DNA of 64,000 nucleotides from Chersky-840 sp035604715 (GTDB lineage: Bacteria > Actinomycetota > Acidimicrobiia > Acidimicrobiales > UBA8190). A program made the translations under genes and the position numbers. Below, piece after piece: positions 55,607-63,590 of this stretch (position 1 is its first letter; each line of letters opens with the position of its first letter). Under the pieces are notes generated by a model. The model was given only the letters and a program-made list of their open reading frames with translations, was not told the origin of the DNA and ran no database searches. Location of the stretch: the NCBI GenBank assembly GCA_963731665.1, contig CAVSWP010000008.1, positions 186,001 to 250,000 of the forward strand. The letters run 5' to 3'.

Positions 55607-56314
55607 TCACGCCCAATCAACGGATGCCCAGTGCCTTCTCAGAAATCCCAGGCGGCCAGGATTGCTGGCCGCGTCTGCCGCCTGCCGCTTTCCAATCTGG
55701 AAAGCCTCGATGGCGAGGTTCGGGTCCATCATGTTCGCCGGAGCCTCGATGTCGCTGAAATCGGGCTCGACCGCTACCAGCCGTCTGGTTTGGCGCAATG
55801 GTGCCAACTCAGCGTCCGGGGTGACCGAGGCGGCGAGTGAGCCACCCCCTCCGGCGCCCTTGGACCCGAGGGGGTGGCAGGACAGGACCACCAGAACGTC
55901 GGTCGGCGGCGCCGCCGTGGCGTTCAAATGACTGAGGATGCCGCCGTCCATATAGCGGTGGCCTTTGATGGTGACGGTGGGGAACAGGACCGGTACGGCG
56001 CAACTGGAGGCGACGGCGTGCAGCAGTGACACGCCGGATCCTTCATCCCACACGACCAACTCGCCAGTATCGGTGTCGATCGCAGCGCATCGGAAGCCTG
56101 CAGGCCAGGCGGCAAGAGCATCGGTATCAAACGCTGACCCTGGGGGGTCGGGGCGCACGTCCTCCGCTCGGGTTCTCGACCATAGGAACTCGAGTTGCTC
56201 GCGCGCCGGGCGGAACGGTTGAGACGTGCACCCGTCCGTCGCCATCCGACCCCCGTACGCTGGAACAACGTCGAACCCCGAGTGCGAGGGATGTTTCCGG
56301 TGCAAGGCGTTCAC
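55607..56314 (-). pseudogene. 5'-truncated patatin-like phospholipase
   Basis: The frame (235 codons, minus strand) encodes only the later half of a patatin: AAIDTDTGELVVWDEG, HAVASSCAVPVLFPTVTIKG and HRYMDGGILSHLNATAA, where DGG is the Asp of the catalytic dyad, and the C-terminal region. The glycine-rich oxyanion loop and the GxSxG serine that should lie about 60-90 residues upstream are absent, and the upstream DNA shows no matching codons in another frame. A 5' deletion is the simplest explanation. Confidence 0.75.
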
Positions 56315-56357
56315 CTGGGTGCGACAATCCTTTCGGGATCAGACACAGGAGAGCCGG

Positions 56358-56495
56358 ATGAGCACCGTCGATGGACAGAGCGCACCCGGCAGATCGCCGA
56401 GCAGCGAACCGGCCGATCTCAAAACCCTTCCAATGGAGATCGCCAAAATGCCGCCGCCTTTGCAGCCCATGCAGGCGCAGATGGCACGGCAATGA
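56358..56495 (+). CDS. possible 45-residue small protein
   Basis: ATG 56358 has AGGAGA at the right distance and opens 45 codons (MSTVDGQSAPGRSPSSEPAD...) ending QAQMARQ, Pro/Gln/Met-rich and probably disordered. It stops about 25 nt before the VOC gene. Real translation is uncertain; it could be a remnant. Confidence 0.3.
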   Translation: MSTVDGQSAPGRSPSSEPADLKTLPMEIAKMPPPLQPMQAQMARQ

Positions 56496-56849
56496 CCGTG
56501 GGAGACCGTCGGAGGTAGCAGATGGCCGAAGTCCCACCGCCCCAAGAGGAAATCCTGCTCACACACTTCATCGTGTCGGACGACGTCGAGCGATCTCGGC
56601 GCTTCTACACCGAAGTCCTTGGGGGCCGGGTCGCCTTCTCCAGCCCCGGAGGGCCGACCAACGTCGCACTGTCCAATAGTTGGATCGTCATCAATGCCGG
56701 CGGAGGCCCGACTGACGACAAGCCGGAGGTCACCCTGGAGACGCCCGGCGACCCAAATCGGGTGAGCAGCTTCGTCAACATCCGGGTCAAGGACATGGAG
56801 AAGGTGTACTCCGAATGGAGCGCGGCGGGGTGCTCAGTTCCTGACGCCC

Positions 56850-56920
56850 CCGAAGCAGCACCAGTACGAAATCCGTTGTTATATCCGCGATCCCGATGGC
56901 CATCTGATCGAAGTGGGACA
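56850..56920 (+). repeat. direct repeat copy 1 in the VOC gene
   Basis: This 71-base stretch is identical to 57304-57374 and codes for the KQHQYEIRCYIRDPDGHLIE segment of each VOC domain. The unit spacing is 454 bases. The surrounding units are clearly homologous but diverged, so the identical core implies recent gene conversion or selection. Confidence 0.9.
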
Positions 56921-57303
56921 GACCACCGACCCGCAGGGGGACTGGGTGCCCGATCACTGGCCATCGAGTACGCCCGCAGACGAACTCCCAACGCCGCCAG
57001 GGGGAATCGTGCTGGCCCACTTCATCGTGACGGACGATGTCGAGCGCTCTCGCCGCTTCTACACCGATGTGCTCGGGGGCAGGGATGCGTTCTCCGGACC
57101 CGGAGGGCTCACGTATGTCCAACTGTCGAACAGTTGGATCATCATCAACGTCGGCGGAGGGCCGACCGACGACAAGCCGGAGGTCACCCTTGAGACGCCC
57201 GCCGATCCCAACCGGGTCAGCGGTTTCCTCAATATACGAGTGACGGACATGCACGCTGTGTACAGCGAATGGAGCGGGCGCGGTGCGGAATTCCTGACGC
57301 CAC

Positions 57304-57374
57304 CGAAGCAGCACCAGTACGAAATCCGTTGTTATATCCGCGATCCCGATGGCCATCTGATCGAAGTGGGACAA
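57304..57374 (+). repeat. direct repeat copy 2 in the VOC gene
   Basis: The second copy of the 71-base identical stretch (first copy 56850-56920). This unit is in an undisturbed reading frame, and it serves as the reference for locating the extra G in copy 1. Confidence 0.9.
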
Positions 57375-57462
57375 ACGACGGACCGGGGGGGAGATTGGTT
57401 CCCCGATCAATGGTCATCGAGCAAGTCGGAGTAAGCTTCCTGACGGCGCGGAGGTCTCCATC

Positions 57463-58098
57463 ATGACCACGGCGATCATCGGCACCGGAGGCATCGGATC
57501 GGCCATCGCGCGTCAGCTTGCTGCCGGTGGCGAGACCCTCCAACTCTCGAGCGCCGACAGGGAGTCGGCGCGAAAGCTTGCCGCGGCAATCGGCGGAGCG
57601 GCGGTCGTCGCGCTCGACAACCGGAGGGCTTTGCAGGGAGCCGATGCCGTCGTCCTTGCGCTGCGGTTTACCGTGTTGAAAGACGTGATCGACGAGATCG
57701 CCGACGCGCTGGGAGACACGTCTCTCATCGTTCCGAGCAATCCAGTCGGACTCGACGCACAAGGGAGGGTCGTGCGACTCCTACCGGAAGGGCAAGCATC
57801 GGGCCAAGTTGTTGCTAGGTGGTTGCCCATCGGGACACGCTTTGCCATTGCGTTCGGCACCATGTCGGCCGATCTCTTCGAGTCCTCGAGCCACCGGTCG
57901 CCCGAGCCCGCGGTTCTTTTCTACGTGTCCGAGGACGAGCGTGGGAGTGACGAAGTCGAGCACTTGATCCGAACGGCGGGCTTTGAGCCGATGGGGATCG
58001 GCGGGGTCGAACAGTCGAGCCGACTCGAGGTGGGCGGCGATCTTCACGATATTGTGGTCGGCTCCGCAGAGGCGCAATCCCTCGTCGTGGAGGCCTGA
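57463..58098 (+). CDS. F420-dependent NADP-reductase-like oxidoreductase
   Basis: A 211-residue protein with an N-terminal Rossmann motif (AIIGTGGIGSAIARQLAAGG) of the NpdG/F420:NADP oxidoreductase and prephenate-dehydrogenase-like group, AVVLALRFTVLKDVIDEI as the middle strand-helix, and FYVSEDERGSDEVEHLIRT toward the end. It could be a F420-NADP oxidoreductase or a general reductase. It follows the broken VOC gene by about 30 nt on the same strand. ATG 57463 is clear. Confidence 0.78.
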   Translation: MTTAIIGTGGIGSAIARQLAAGGETLQLSSADRESARKLAAAIGGAAVVALDNRRALQGADAVVLALRFTVLKDVIDEIADALGDTSLIVPSNPVGLDAQGRVVRLLPEGQASGQVVARWLPIGTRFAIAFGTMSADLFESSSHRSPEPAVLFYVSEDERGSDEVEHLIRTAGFEPMGIGGVEQSSRLEVGGDLHDIVVGSAEAQSLVVEA

Positions 58099-58231
58099 TT
58101 GGCTTCCGACGTGCGGACGTGGTCGTCCTCAGCCAAGAACCATCGAGCTCGTACGGCGCGGATGGGGTGTCGCCCACCTACCGGAGCCAGTGTCATCCAG
58201 GTACCGAAACTTCACAATGGGGTCAAGGCCT

Positions 58232-58445
58232 TCTGGAGCGGACGACGGGATTCGAACCCGCGACCCTCACCTTGGCAAAGAAAACAGGGCCAACTCCCCT
58301 ACCTGCACCGCTGCAAATTGATGCAGCATGATCGGAGTTTTTGACCGACCGTACCCGAACCCATGATCTACCGTTATTGTCAATGGCGCAGGGTATCTTG
58401 TGGAGCCCGAACCCCTCAGTCCCTACCATGTGCACCACATCGTTG
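58232..58445 (-). repeat. tRNA-Gly-derived repeat, copy A (possible attachment scar)
   Basis: Bases 58232-58279 are identical to 60012-60059. Read on the minus strand they are the 3' half of tRNA-Gly(GCC): anticodon loop TTGCCAA, variable loop, T arm GCGGG-TTCGAAT-CCCGT, 3' acceptor CGTCCGC, T and CCA. The 5' half is absent or degenerate, so this is not a functional tRNA. Homology to copy B continues, with mismatches and a 3-nt gap, to about 58445, for a total of roughly 210 bases. Confidence 0.8.
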
Positions 58446-58839
58446 GGGGTCTTCCTCACCCAATACATCGGCAGTTGGCCGTAGAAGCACAAAACCAAGG
58501 CTCTTCGGCGTGAACTGAAAGTAATACGATTACGCCCGCGCGATACCCGGTGGTCGGAGGCACCTTTCAGGTCCTGATGCAGGTCGTGTGTGCACCATGT
58601 TGGCACGGTCTTGGCCCGTGGATCGGGCGCCTGGGAGCGGGGGGCACCGATCGGCGGGAAGGTCACTGGACAGCTCCTGTCTGGGTGCAGAGAACCGGCA
58701 TGTTCAGTCAGATGGGCCACACGTGCTCGGAATGGCCGCGATTACTCGCTACCTCCGACCGTCAACGGATCGGTTGCAGGCAGCCGAGTCGGTTGAGAAG
58801 CTGTGCTCGTCGGCAACTCACAAATGGGAGGAACCGAAG
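58446..58839. other. stretch without recognised gene upstream of the chloroperoxidase
   Basis: About 390 bases between repeat copy A and the hydrolase start. The minus-strand frame here is an open shadow across the repeat. The final bases carry GGGAGG, the hydrolase ribosome-binding site. Nothing else recognised. Confidence 0.4.
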
Positions 58840-59664
58840 ATGAGCACTATTACCACTTCTGACGGTGTGGAGATCTTCTACAAGGACTGGGGATCGGGCT
58901 CACCAATCGTGTTCAGTCATGGCTGGCCGCTGACGGCTGACGACTGGGACACCCAAATGCTGTTCTTTCTAAGCCATGGCTACCGTGTCATCGCCGCCGA
59001 CCGCCGTGGGCACGGGCGCTCGTCGCAGACCGGCGACGGTCATGACATGGATCACTACGCCGATGATCTGGCTGCGCTGACCGCACATCTCGATCTCCAT
59101 GACGCTGTGCACGTCGGTCACTCGACCGGTGGGGGCGAGGTGGTTCACTACATCGCCCGGCACGGTGAGGCCCGGGTCGCCAAGGCGGTGCTGATCAGTG
59201 CTGTTCCACCGCTGATGGTGCAGACCGATGCCAACCCCGGTGGGCTGCCTAAGAGCGTGTTCGACGACTTGCAGGCTCAGCTGGCCGCCAACCGGTCCGA
59301 GTTCTACCGGGCGCTGCCGTCAGGACCTTTCTACGGGTTCAACCGGCCCGGCGTCGAACCCTCCGAGGCAATCATCGAGAACTGGTGGCGGCAGGGCATG
59401 ATGGGAGGAGCCAAAGCCCACTACGACGGCATCGTCGCCTTCTCGCAAACCGACTTCACCGATGACCTCAAGAAGATCTCCGTTCCCGTGCTGGTGATGC
59501 ACGGGGACGATGATCAGATTGTCCCCTACGAGGACTCCGGCCCCCTGTCCGCCAAGCTGGTGCAAAACGGCCAGTTGAAAACCTACGCGGGATTCCCCCA
59601 CGGCATGCCGACCACCCAGGCCGAGACGATCAACGCCGATCTGCTGGCATTCATCCAGTCCTGA
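58840..59664 (+). CDS. alpha/beta hydrolase, non-heme chloroperoxidase-like
   Basis: A 274-residue hydrolase of the cofactor-free haloperoxidase/arylesterase type: SHGWPLTADDWDTQ near 26, nucleophile elbow GHSTGGGEV with Ser95, Asp in MHGDDDQIVP and His in FPHGMPTT, the full Ser-Asp-His triad, and WWRQGMM near 186, common in this subgroup. It probably hydrolyses esters and shows perhydrolase activity. ATG 58840 has GGGAGG at 58826-58831. It sits alone between two tRNA-Gly-derived repeats, which suggests horizontal acquisition. Confidence 0.93.
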   Translation: MSTITTSDGVEIFYKDWGSGSPIVFSHGWPLTADDWDTQMLFFLSHGYRVIAADRRGHGRSSQTGDGHDMDHYADDLAALTAHLDLHDAVHVGHSTGGGEVVHYIARHGEARVAKAVLISAVPPLMVQTDANPGGLPKSVFDDLQAQLAANRSEFYRALPSGPFYGFNRPGVEPSEAIIENWWRQGMMGGAKAHYDGIVAFSQTDFTDDLKKISVPVLVMHGDDDQIVPYEDSGPLSAKLVQNGQLKTYAGFPHGMPTTQAETINADLLAFIQS

Positions 59665-60011
59665 GGGCGTCTGTCCTCTGCCCCGACCGGACCAGCTAAC
59701 TCAAGGGTGCATAACTCGTGCATCCACGGATTTATCGACCCCAGGCGGTACGTGTCGATCCGGGGCACCCGCCAGCCTCGATCAAGCCATCGAGAATTTC
59801 GATATGGGGATCGGTCGCGCCCGTGTAAAGATCCGTTTGCGCGGCGTGCTCCAGAGTCGGACTCTGCACGACCATAATGACAATCCTCGGCCGGACTCAG
59901 CACATCGATTCTGACGTGGCACCCTACAGGTGCAAATGTGGTGCGCGCGGCTCCCAGACGCGCCACGAGAGGCCGATTTCGGCCCCTCGCACCGCCGCTA
60001 CCTGGACTTTC
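59665..60011. other. stretch without recognised gene before repeat copy B
   Basis: About 350 bases after the chloroperoxidase gene. There is a short near-direct pair (GTGCATAACTCGTGCATCC near 59706) but no gene or RNA that I can name. The tRNA-like copy B begins at 60012. Confidence 0.4.
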
Positions 60012-60222
60012 TCTGGAGCGGACGACGGGATTCGAACCCGCGACCCTCACCTTGGCAAATAAAAGAGGCCCAACTCCCCTACCTGCACCTTTGCAAATTG
60101 ACGCAACATGATCGGCAATTTCGATTGAAAAAAATGAACCAGACTGACCGTAATCGTCAATGGCGCGTGCGTTTCTTGTGGAGCGCGACCTACGGAATCT
60201 CGTACCACGTGCACCACGTCGA
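60012..60222 (-). repeat. tRNA-Gly-derived repeat, copy B (possible attachment scar)
   Basis: The second copy of the element at 58232-58445, offset 1780 bases and gap-free for the first 110 bases. The 48-bp tRNA-Gly 3' half (through CCA, minus strand) is identical; further homology includes CAACTCCCCTACCTGCACC, GTCAATGGCGC and CTTGTGGAGC blocks. The same 3'-half-only structure is seen, with no paired 5' acceptor. Confidence 0.8.
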
Positions 60223-60379
60223 TTGCCCGGAAGGGCCGTGAGGACGGGCCCGGGAGGGCCGTTGGCATTTCCCAGGGGTTGGGCGGTCGACCCAAAGGTC
60301 GTCGACAGCCGGAGCAATGAATCGGCCCGGGTTTCACGACCTGGCCTCCAGGATTCCCGGACCAATTCAAGGAGTCCCT

Positions 60380-61000
60380 TCAACGATCGGTCAGTACGCG
60401 GCCCAGCTGCTTGACCGACATCGGGGGGTGCACTGGGGACTTGTGTCCGAACCGTAGGCCATCGAGGGCGAGCTCGAGGAACCGCCGAGAAGCCCCCGGA
60501 GCGTCGGTGTCGCAGAGATCGCCGAGGGTCCTGACTGACATCAAGGTCACGACCAGATCGGTGGGGTCGATGTCGGGCCGGACCGTGCCGGCCCGCTGGC
60601 TGGCCTCGAGGATCCGCTCGATGAGCGGCAACAGGGTTGCTAGGGCCCGGTCGGCGTCTCCCCCACTCCAAGGTCGCCGCGAGGTCGCCGCACGCCAACA
60701 ACTCGGCGCGTCCACGCAGCGCCGGACGAACTCGAAGACCGCCTCGCCAGGGGTCACCTCCAAAATGACCTCATTGGCGATCTGGCGGGTCCGATCCGTC
60801 GCCGCGTCCACGACGGCGGCGCACAGATCAGCTTTGTTCGGGAAGCGCCGATAGAGGGTCCCGATCCCGACCTCGGCCCGAGCGGCGATCTGTTCCATCG
60901 ACGCCTCGTAGCCGTGTTCAGCGAAGACGTCACGGGCGGCCACGAGAATCCGAGCCAGGTTGAGCTCGGCGTCTCGGCGCAGCGGCTTGCTCCTGGTCAT
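60380..61000 (-). CDS. TetR/AcrR-family repressor
   Basis: About 206 residues. N-terminal HTH: LNLARILVAARDVFAEHGYE then SMEQIAARAEVGIGTLYRRF, followed by a C-terminal effector domain of the actinobacterial SCO4850-like type (TPGEAVFEFVRRCVD). It starts at ATG 61000, 35 nt after the MFS stop, so MFS and TetR form one minus-strand operon with the repressor distal. It probably represses the operon via the inverted repeats near 62521-62576. Confidence 0.92.
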   Translation of the reverse strand: MTRSKPLRRDAELNLARILVAARDVFAEHGYEASMEQIAARAEVGIGTLYRRFPNKADLCAAVVDAATDRTRQIANEVILEVTPGEAVFEFVRRCVDAPSCWRAATSRRPWSGGDADRALATLLPLIERILEASQRAGTVRPDIDPTDLVVTLMSVRTLGDLCDTDAPGASRRFLELALDGLRFGHKSPVHPPMSVKQLGRVLTDR

Positions 61001-61034
61001 GGTATCCACCGCCTTAGCGCTCCCCCGGCCCACG

Positions 61035-62495
61035 TCAGTCCTCGGCGACGTAGCCGACGGCCCCGACGAACACCTCGGCCTCGGCGGTCAGGGATGGATG
61101 GGACTCGGTGAGGACGATCGAGGGCCGGCTACCGGTCGGGATCATGAGCGCCGCGATCGCTGCCACCACCAGCGCCCCGCCGCAGACCGCAAAGGCCAGT
61201 ACGAAACCGTGCTCCCTCGGGTAGCCGCGGACCAGCAGGCCGCTCACGATCAGGCTGGTGGCTACTCCGCTGCCCAGAGCGGCGCCGATATTCCGGATGT
61301 TGGTGTTCATGCCCGTCGCGACCCCGGTCTGGCTGGCCGGCACGGCCTCGATGATCAAGTTCGACATCGAGGCATAGCCAAGAGCCACGCCGATGCCCAG
61401 CAGTCCGGCGGCCACGTAGATGTTCCAGGGTTGATCGTGGGCGACGGCCAGCACTCCGTAGCTCAGGGCGGCGAAGAGCGCCCCGCTGATCAAGATGGGT
61501 TTGGATCCGATGGCGACGGTCAAGCGACCGGTGAGCGGAGCGATGACCAACATGGCCACGGCGAAGGGCAGGAGGAAGAGGCCCGACTCGGTGACCGAGG
61601 CGCCGAAGCCGTAACCCACACGGAGCGGGGTCTGGGCGAACTGGGGCACGGTAATGAACATTGCGAACATTCCGAACCCAAACAGCAGGGCGGCCAGGTT
61701 TGTGCTCCACACGGCGGGGATCCGCATCATCTTCATGTCGACCATCGGCGTGTCCGAATGTGTCTCCGAACGGATCCAGAGCGGGATCAGGACGGCGGTG
61801 GCGGCGAAGAGCCCGAGCACTGAGGCGCTCTTCCATCCCCATATCGGCCCGTAGGAGACGGCCAGCAGCCCGGTAACCAGCCACGCCGACATGATGGCGG
61901 CGCCGACCCAGTTGACCCGACCAGGGGATCTGACCGGTGACTCGGGCACAAACACGAACGTTGTCACTGTCGCCCCGATGGACAGGACGAGGGGGATCCA
62001 GAACAGCCAGTGGTACGACAGGTGCTCGATGATCGGGCCGGCGAGGACTATCCCGGTGCCCACACCCACGCCCAGGATGGCCGACAGCACTCCTATAGCC
62101 CCGGCCACCTTGTGCCGCGGGAACTCGTCGCGGATAATCCCAAAGGCCAACGGGAAGACTGCCCCGCCCGCGCCCTGGACGATCCGGCCGGCCAGCATGA
62201 CCGGAAAGGTGGTGGCCAGAGCGCTGATCAAGGTGCCCATCGACAATGTGACGAGCACAACGACGATCATCTTTTCTTTGCCGACCATGTCGCCGATCCG
62301 CCCGAGAATTGGCGTGGCGATGGCGGCACTGAGTAGGTAACCAGTCAGCAGCCAAGTGGCCCCCGTCGCTGTGGTGTGCAGGGTGTGCTCGAGCAGCGGG
62401 ATGGCCGGGATTATGAGCGACTGCAGGAGGCTGAAGGCCAGGGCCGCCGTCGCCAACACGGCGAACGTCGCCCCGTAGTGGATGCGCTTCTCCAC
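61035..62495 (-). CDS. MFS transporter
   Basis: A 486-residue major-facilitator exporter with about 14 helices, including GYLLSAAIATPILGRIGDMVG (the loop 2-3 MFS motif) and a typical antiporter motif GAIGVLSAILGVGVGTGIVL in helix 5, which argues for drug efflux. The start GTG 62495 (VEKRIHYGAT) has GGGAG upstream. It is intact, in contrast to the two broken exporters at 35-36.5 and 38.7-40.2 kb, and is co-transcribed with a TetR gene. Confidence 0.93.
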   Translation of the reverse strand: MEKRIHYGATFAVLATAALAFSLLQSLIIPAIPLLEHTLHTTATGATWLLTGYLLSAAIATPILGRIGDMVGKEKMIVVVLVTLSMGTLISALATTFPVMLAGRIVQGAGGAVFPLAFGIIRDEFPRHKVAGAIGVLSAILGVGVGTGIVLAGPIIEHLSYHWLFWIPLVLSIGATVTTFVFVPESPVRSPGRVNWVGAAIMSAWLVTGLLAVSYGPIWGWKSASVLGLFAATAVLIPLWIRSETHSDTPMVDMKMMRIPAVWSTNLAALLFGFGMFAMFITVPQFAQTPLRVGYGFGASVTESGLFLLPFAVAMLVIAPLTGRLTVAIGSKPILISGALFAALSYGVLAVAHDQPWNIYVAAGLLGIGVALGYASMSNLIIEAVPASQTGVATGMNTNIRNIGAALGSGVATSLIVSGLLVRGYPREHGFVLAFAVCGGALVVAAIAALMIPTGSRPSIVLTESHPSLTAEAEVFVGAVGYVAED

Positions 62496-62520
62496 GGTCT
62501 CGCTCCCGGATTCTGGTTTA

Positions 62521-62576
62521 CGGAATGGGTGATTCCGCTTTCTGTTGAAAGTAGTAGAACCGGAACCAAAGGTTCC
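62521..62576 (-). promoter_or_regulatory. two inverted repeats upstream of the MFS-TetR operon
   Basis: CGGAAT (62521-62526) pairs with ATTCCG (62532-62537) across 5 nt, and GGAACC (62562-62567) pairs with GGTTCC (62571-62576) across AAA. Both lie within about 80 nt upstream of the MFS start on the minus strand. Such short palindromes are the usual style of TetR operators; autoregulation by the gene at 60380-61000 is inferred. Confidence 0.5.
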
Positions 62577-62760
62577 ACTTGGGTACTGCAGTAGCGCTGT
62601 TCCTGCACCTTCCCAATGGCGAATGTCGACACGACCGCCGGGTCTGCTCGGAACCCTCGGCAACGTTCTGGGGGCGTGAAGGGTACCACCCGAGAGTCGC
62701 CTCTCTACCAGGCACTTCTTCCTCCCCGGCGTTCCTCTCGTTCGCCGCGACAATGACCCG

Positions 62761-63303
62761 ATGGTCTTCCGTCTCGCCGTTATCGGTCTCCGACAGATCC
62801 TTCGCCTGCTCTTGCGCAGGTGTCGCTCTTCCCGGGCCAAAGACCTCGAGCTGTTGGTCTTGCGCCACGAGCTCGACGTCCTCCACCGTCAGGTGCCCCG
62901 GCCACGGTTCCGACCCGAACAACGATGGGTGCTCTCCGTCCTCCAGCGCCTGCGACCAGTCCGGGATCGTCTGTCATCCCTCGTGAGACCGGACACGCTC
63001 CGGCGGTGGCATCGTGACCTGGCTCGCGCCAAAGTGGCGCAACCGTCATCGGGTCGTCGCGGTTCCGGATCCCCGACCACGTGCGGCTTCTCGTCTGGCT
63101 CTGGCCTGCGACAACCCAACCTGGGGCTACTGCCGCCTTCGAGGAGAGCCCAAGAAGGTCGGTGCCGAGATCTCGACGACCAGCATCCGACGAATCGTGG
63201 CCGAGAAGCGTCGACCCCCGCCCCGGCGCGAGACCTGGCGTTAGTTCATGCGAACCCAGGCCTCGTCGATCATCGCCTGTGACCTTTACACCGTCGAGTC
63301 CCC
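62761..63303 (+). mobile_element. transposase/integrase-catalytic-domain gene remnant
   Basis: Starting at ATG 62761 the frame encodes the N-terminal part of an IS transposase (VFRLAVIGLRQILRLLLRR, AKDLELLVLRHELDVLHRQV, VRDRLSSLVRPDTLRRWHRD). Near 63045 it shifts to another frame, giving CDNPTWGYCRLRGEPKKVG and EISTTSIRRIVAEKRRPPP. A stop at 63242-63244 (ETWR*FMRTQASSIIACDLY) and an end near 63303 follow, before the DDE core. No terminal inverted repeats were found. This is a decayed IS-like element. Confidence 0.75.
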
Positions 63304-63364
63304 GCTAGTTCGAGCGTCTATCTTGCTAACGGATGAGGTCGATTTGCCAGTCGCCTTGTTCCCG

Positions 63365-63589
63365 TCAGTGGTGGAAGGACGTAGCCAAGAGATAGAGGTC
63401 CAGGACTGCGAATGTGCTGGTGGCCAGGATCACGATTTGCACGATCCACCCCGACGCATTTGGGGCGGTCGGGACGCGTCTGCGATTCACGGCCAAGCCG
63501 TTGGCGGTCACCAACCCGACGGCAGGCGGTCCTCGGCCTTGCGCCGTCGGGCCATGCGGACTCCCGGAAGTGGCTTGGGCCTGTGCCAT
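63365..63589 (-). CDS. possible small membrane protein
   Basis: A 74-residue frame with one membrane helix at the C-terminus (GWIVQIVILATSTFAVLDLYL) after a Gly/Pro/Arg-rich stretch. The helix and following LATSFHH look protein-like, but the N-terminal half does not. It may be the tail of the truncated sensor region. Low confidence. Confidence 0.25.
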   Translation of the reverse strand: MAQAQATSGSPHGPTAQGRGPPAVGLVTANGLAVNRRRVPTAPNASGWIVQIVILATSTFAVLDLYLLATSFHH

Positions 63590-63590
63590 C

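Larger units (their letters stand above)
56522..57434 (+). pseudogene. tandem two-domain VOC protein broken by a one-G frameshift
   Basis: ATG 56522 opens a VOC domain (MAEVPPPQEEILLTHFIVSD, RSRRFYTEVLGG, PEVTLETPGDPNRV). After GCS near 56835 it continues in the next frame as FLTPPKQHQYEIRCYIRDPD, then a linker and a second, very similar VOC domain (HFIVTDDVERSRRFYTDVLG) through to 57434. Repair gives one protein of about 304 residues. GGGG at 56827-56830 where the second copy implies GGG explains the shift; the repeat unit is 454 nt, one more than 3x151. Confidence 0.85.

Noticed and set aside
58232..58310. A complete tRNA-Gly gene
   Set aside because: Only the 3' half pairs; the 5' acceptor and D stem do not match, so it is a fragment.
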